From Brevundimonas sp. UBA2388 (GTDB taxonomy: Bacteria; Pseudomonadota; Alphaproteobacteria; Caulobacterales; Caulobacteraceae), in assembly GCA_002343425.1 (NCBI GenBank), contig DDSO01000093.1, forward strand, positions 2,407 through 16,028: 13,622 nt of DNA, read 5' to 3'. The number at the start of each line of letters is the position of its first letter. Position 1 is the stretch's first letter. The translations under genes were made by a program, and so were the position numbers. Below are positions 13,102 to 13,622 of this stretch, one piece after another. The notes beneath the pieces are model-generated. The model had not been told where the DNA came from. It searched no databases and saw only the letters and a program-made list of their open reading frames with translations.

Positions 13102-13393
13102 GCTTCGGACAGGATCGGCGCGCGCCTGCTCCTTTGTCCGGAAGCTTCTCGCTTGTCATCCCGGCCGAAGCGAAGCGAAGAGCCGGGACGCTCGCGCCAC
13201 CCCAGACATTCTTCCCGGACAGCCCTCTTGGGCTGAGCCGGGAGACAGGTTGAGGTCACACCGGTGGTGACTCTTTCAAACAGCCGTTCCGAGGCAGCCC
13301 TTCTTCCGGCTCAGCCCTGCGGGCTGTCCGGAAGCGATGGTTTCACCGCGCGGGCCGTCCCGGATCGCCGCTTTGCGGCGTCCGGGATGACAA
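13102..13393. repeat. Intergenic hairpin cluster (REP/MITE-like) flanked by 12-nt inverted repeats
   Basis: The 357 bp between the ArsR gene and etfA hold no credible gene but at least five hairpins. They are GCTTCGGACA (13102-13111) with TGTCCGGAAGC (13135-13145); TCCCGGC with GCCGGGA (13159-13188), whose loop is three CGAAG units; TCCCGG/CCGGGA with inner AGCCC/GGGCT (13213-13243); CTTCCGG/CCGGAAG with inner AGCCC/GGGCT (13303-13334); and TCCCGGA/TCCGGGA with inner CGCCGC/GCGGCG (13358-13387). TTGTCATCCCGG at 13153-13164 recurs as its exact reverse complement at 13382-13393, enclosing 241 bp. I see no transposase and no clear target duplication. Confidence 0.8.
13358..13387 (-). terminator. 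Strong hairpin downstream of etfA, possible transcript end
   Basis: Seven outer and six inner base pairs (TCCCGGA/TCCGGGA, CGCCGC/GCGGCG) close a TTT loop with one unpaired T. It lies 28 nt after the etfA stop. There is no U-tract, so it may stabilise or mark the 3' end rather than terminate by itself. It is also one member of the hairpin cluster. Confidence 0.35.
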
Positions 13394-13415
13394 TAGGGTC
13401 GTGGGTAAGAAGGCC

Positions 13416-13622
13416 TTAGCCCAGCGCCTTCATCAGCTCCGGCACAACCGTCTTGTAGTCGCCGACGATGCCGTAGTCCGCGACCTGGAAGATCGGGGCG
13501 TCGGCGTCCTTGTTGATGGCGACGATGACCTTGGAGTCCTTCATCCCGGCCAGGTGCTGGATGGCCCCCGAGATGCCGATGGCGATGTAGAGGGCCGGGG
13601 CGACGACCTTGCCGGTCTGGCC
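13416..13622 (-). CDS. etfA: Electron transfer flavoprotein alpha subunit, C-terminal end (partial)
   Basis: The last 68 codons, ending TAA (13418-13416), are in the window. The sequence runs [20 protein letters not shown], then [36 protein letters not shown] and [19 protein letters not shown].[13 protein letters not shown] and INKDx[13 protein letters not shown] are the FAD-binding signatures of the EtfA C-terminal domain. With EtfB it passes electrons from acyl-CoA and other dehydrogenases to ETF-ubiquinone oxidoreductase. The N-terminal part is outside the window. etfB, usually adjacent, would be expected upstream of it. Confidence 0.96.
   Translation of the reverse strand, partial: GQTGKVVAPALYIAIGISGAIQHLAGMKDSKVIVAINKDADAPIFQVADYGIVGDYKTVVPELMKALG

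Noticed and set aside
13085..13270. Short plus-strand frame across the hairpin cluster, and the upstream extension of the ArsR frame to 13259
   Set aside because: Both run through palindromic repeat DNA. The ArsR family start is at 13058, and the encoded peptides have no conserved features.
13140..13400. Insertion-sequence remnant with target duplication at the hairpin island
   Set aside because: The outer flanks of the 12-nt inverted ends show no direct repeat and there is no transposase fragment, so it is recorded only as a repeat cluster.

Overview
The window looks like ordinary chromosome from a GC-rich alphaproteobacterium, most likely Caulobacterales (Brevundimonas/Caulobacter-like). 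Three things point there: high G+C with strong third-position GC bias, adjacent ubiE-ubiB, and promoter-like sites that fit the Caulobacter housekeeping consensus (TTGACGS, 10-14 nt, GCTANAWC) better than the E. coli one. The genus is an inference from style, not a database result. I see no phage, insertion sequence, CRISPR array or defence island.

Layout, left to right. The 3' end of a CorA-type Mg2+ channel gene (+) is followed by tRNA-Arg(CCG) (-) and a secreted DUF885-like metallohydrolase (+). A convergent gap holds heptamer-repeat cassette A. A translationally coupled pair on the minus strand encodes pterin-4a-carbinolamine dehydratase (phhB) and an SDR oxidoreductase. Divergent from it is a Crp/Fnr-family regulator (+) with a likely TTG start, a palindrome upstream and a candidate terminator at its stop codon. 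A plus-strand run follows: a one-TM protein of unknown function, ubiE, ubiB (the ubiquinone methyltransferase and the UbiB kinase-like ATPase), a small secreted protein and an EF-hand lipoprotein. This run meets arfB (-) tail to tail, with stop codons sharing a CTAG.

The remaining genes are all on the minus strand. In transcription order from the right edge they are: the 3' end of etfA; a 300-bp hairpin-rich repeat region; an operon of an SdpR-like ArsR repressor, a four-TM protein and DUF167/YggU; a two-gene operon of exported amidohydrolases; heptamer-repeat cassette B; and UPF0178 (yaiI) overlapping arfB (ribosome rescue).

The most interesting material is mostly non-coding. Two intergenic cassettes of unrelated sequence share one design: 7-nt tandem units, 3-4 units per arm, arms inverted around about 60-75 nt, and one GATTA-type variant unit. 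Cassette B also has a textbook four-run G-quadruplex pattern on each strand, abuts a stop codon on one side and nearly abuts a start codon on the other. Two protein-level points also deserve attention. The second amidohydrolase appears to lack the metal-binding histidines its partner keeps. The ArsR-like gene seems to have a promoter overlapped by its palindrome, with a nearly leaderless message. I found nothing I can call a new system with confidence.
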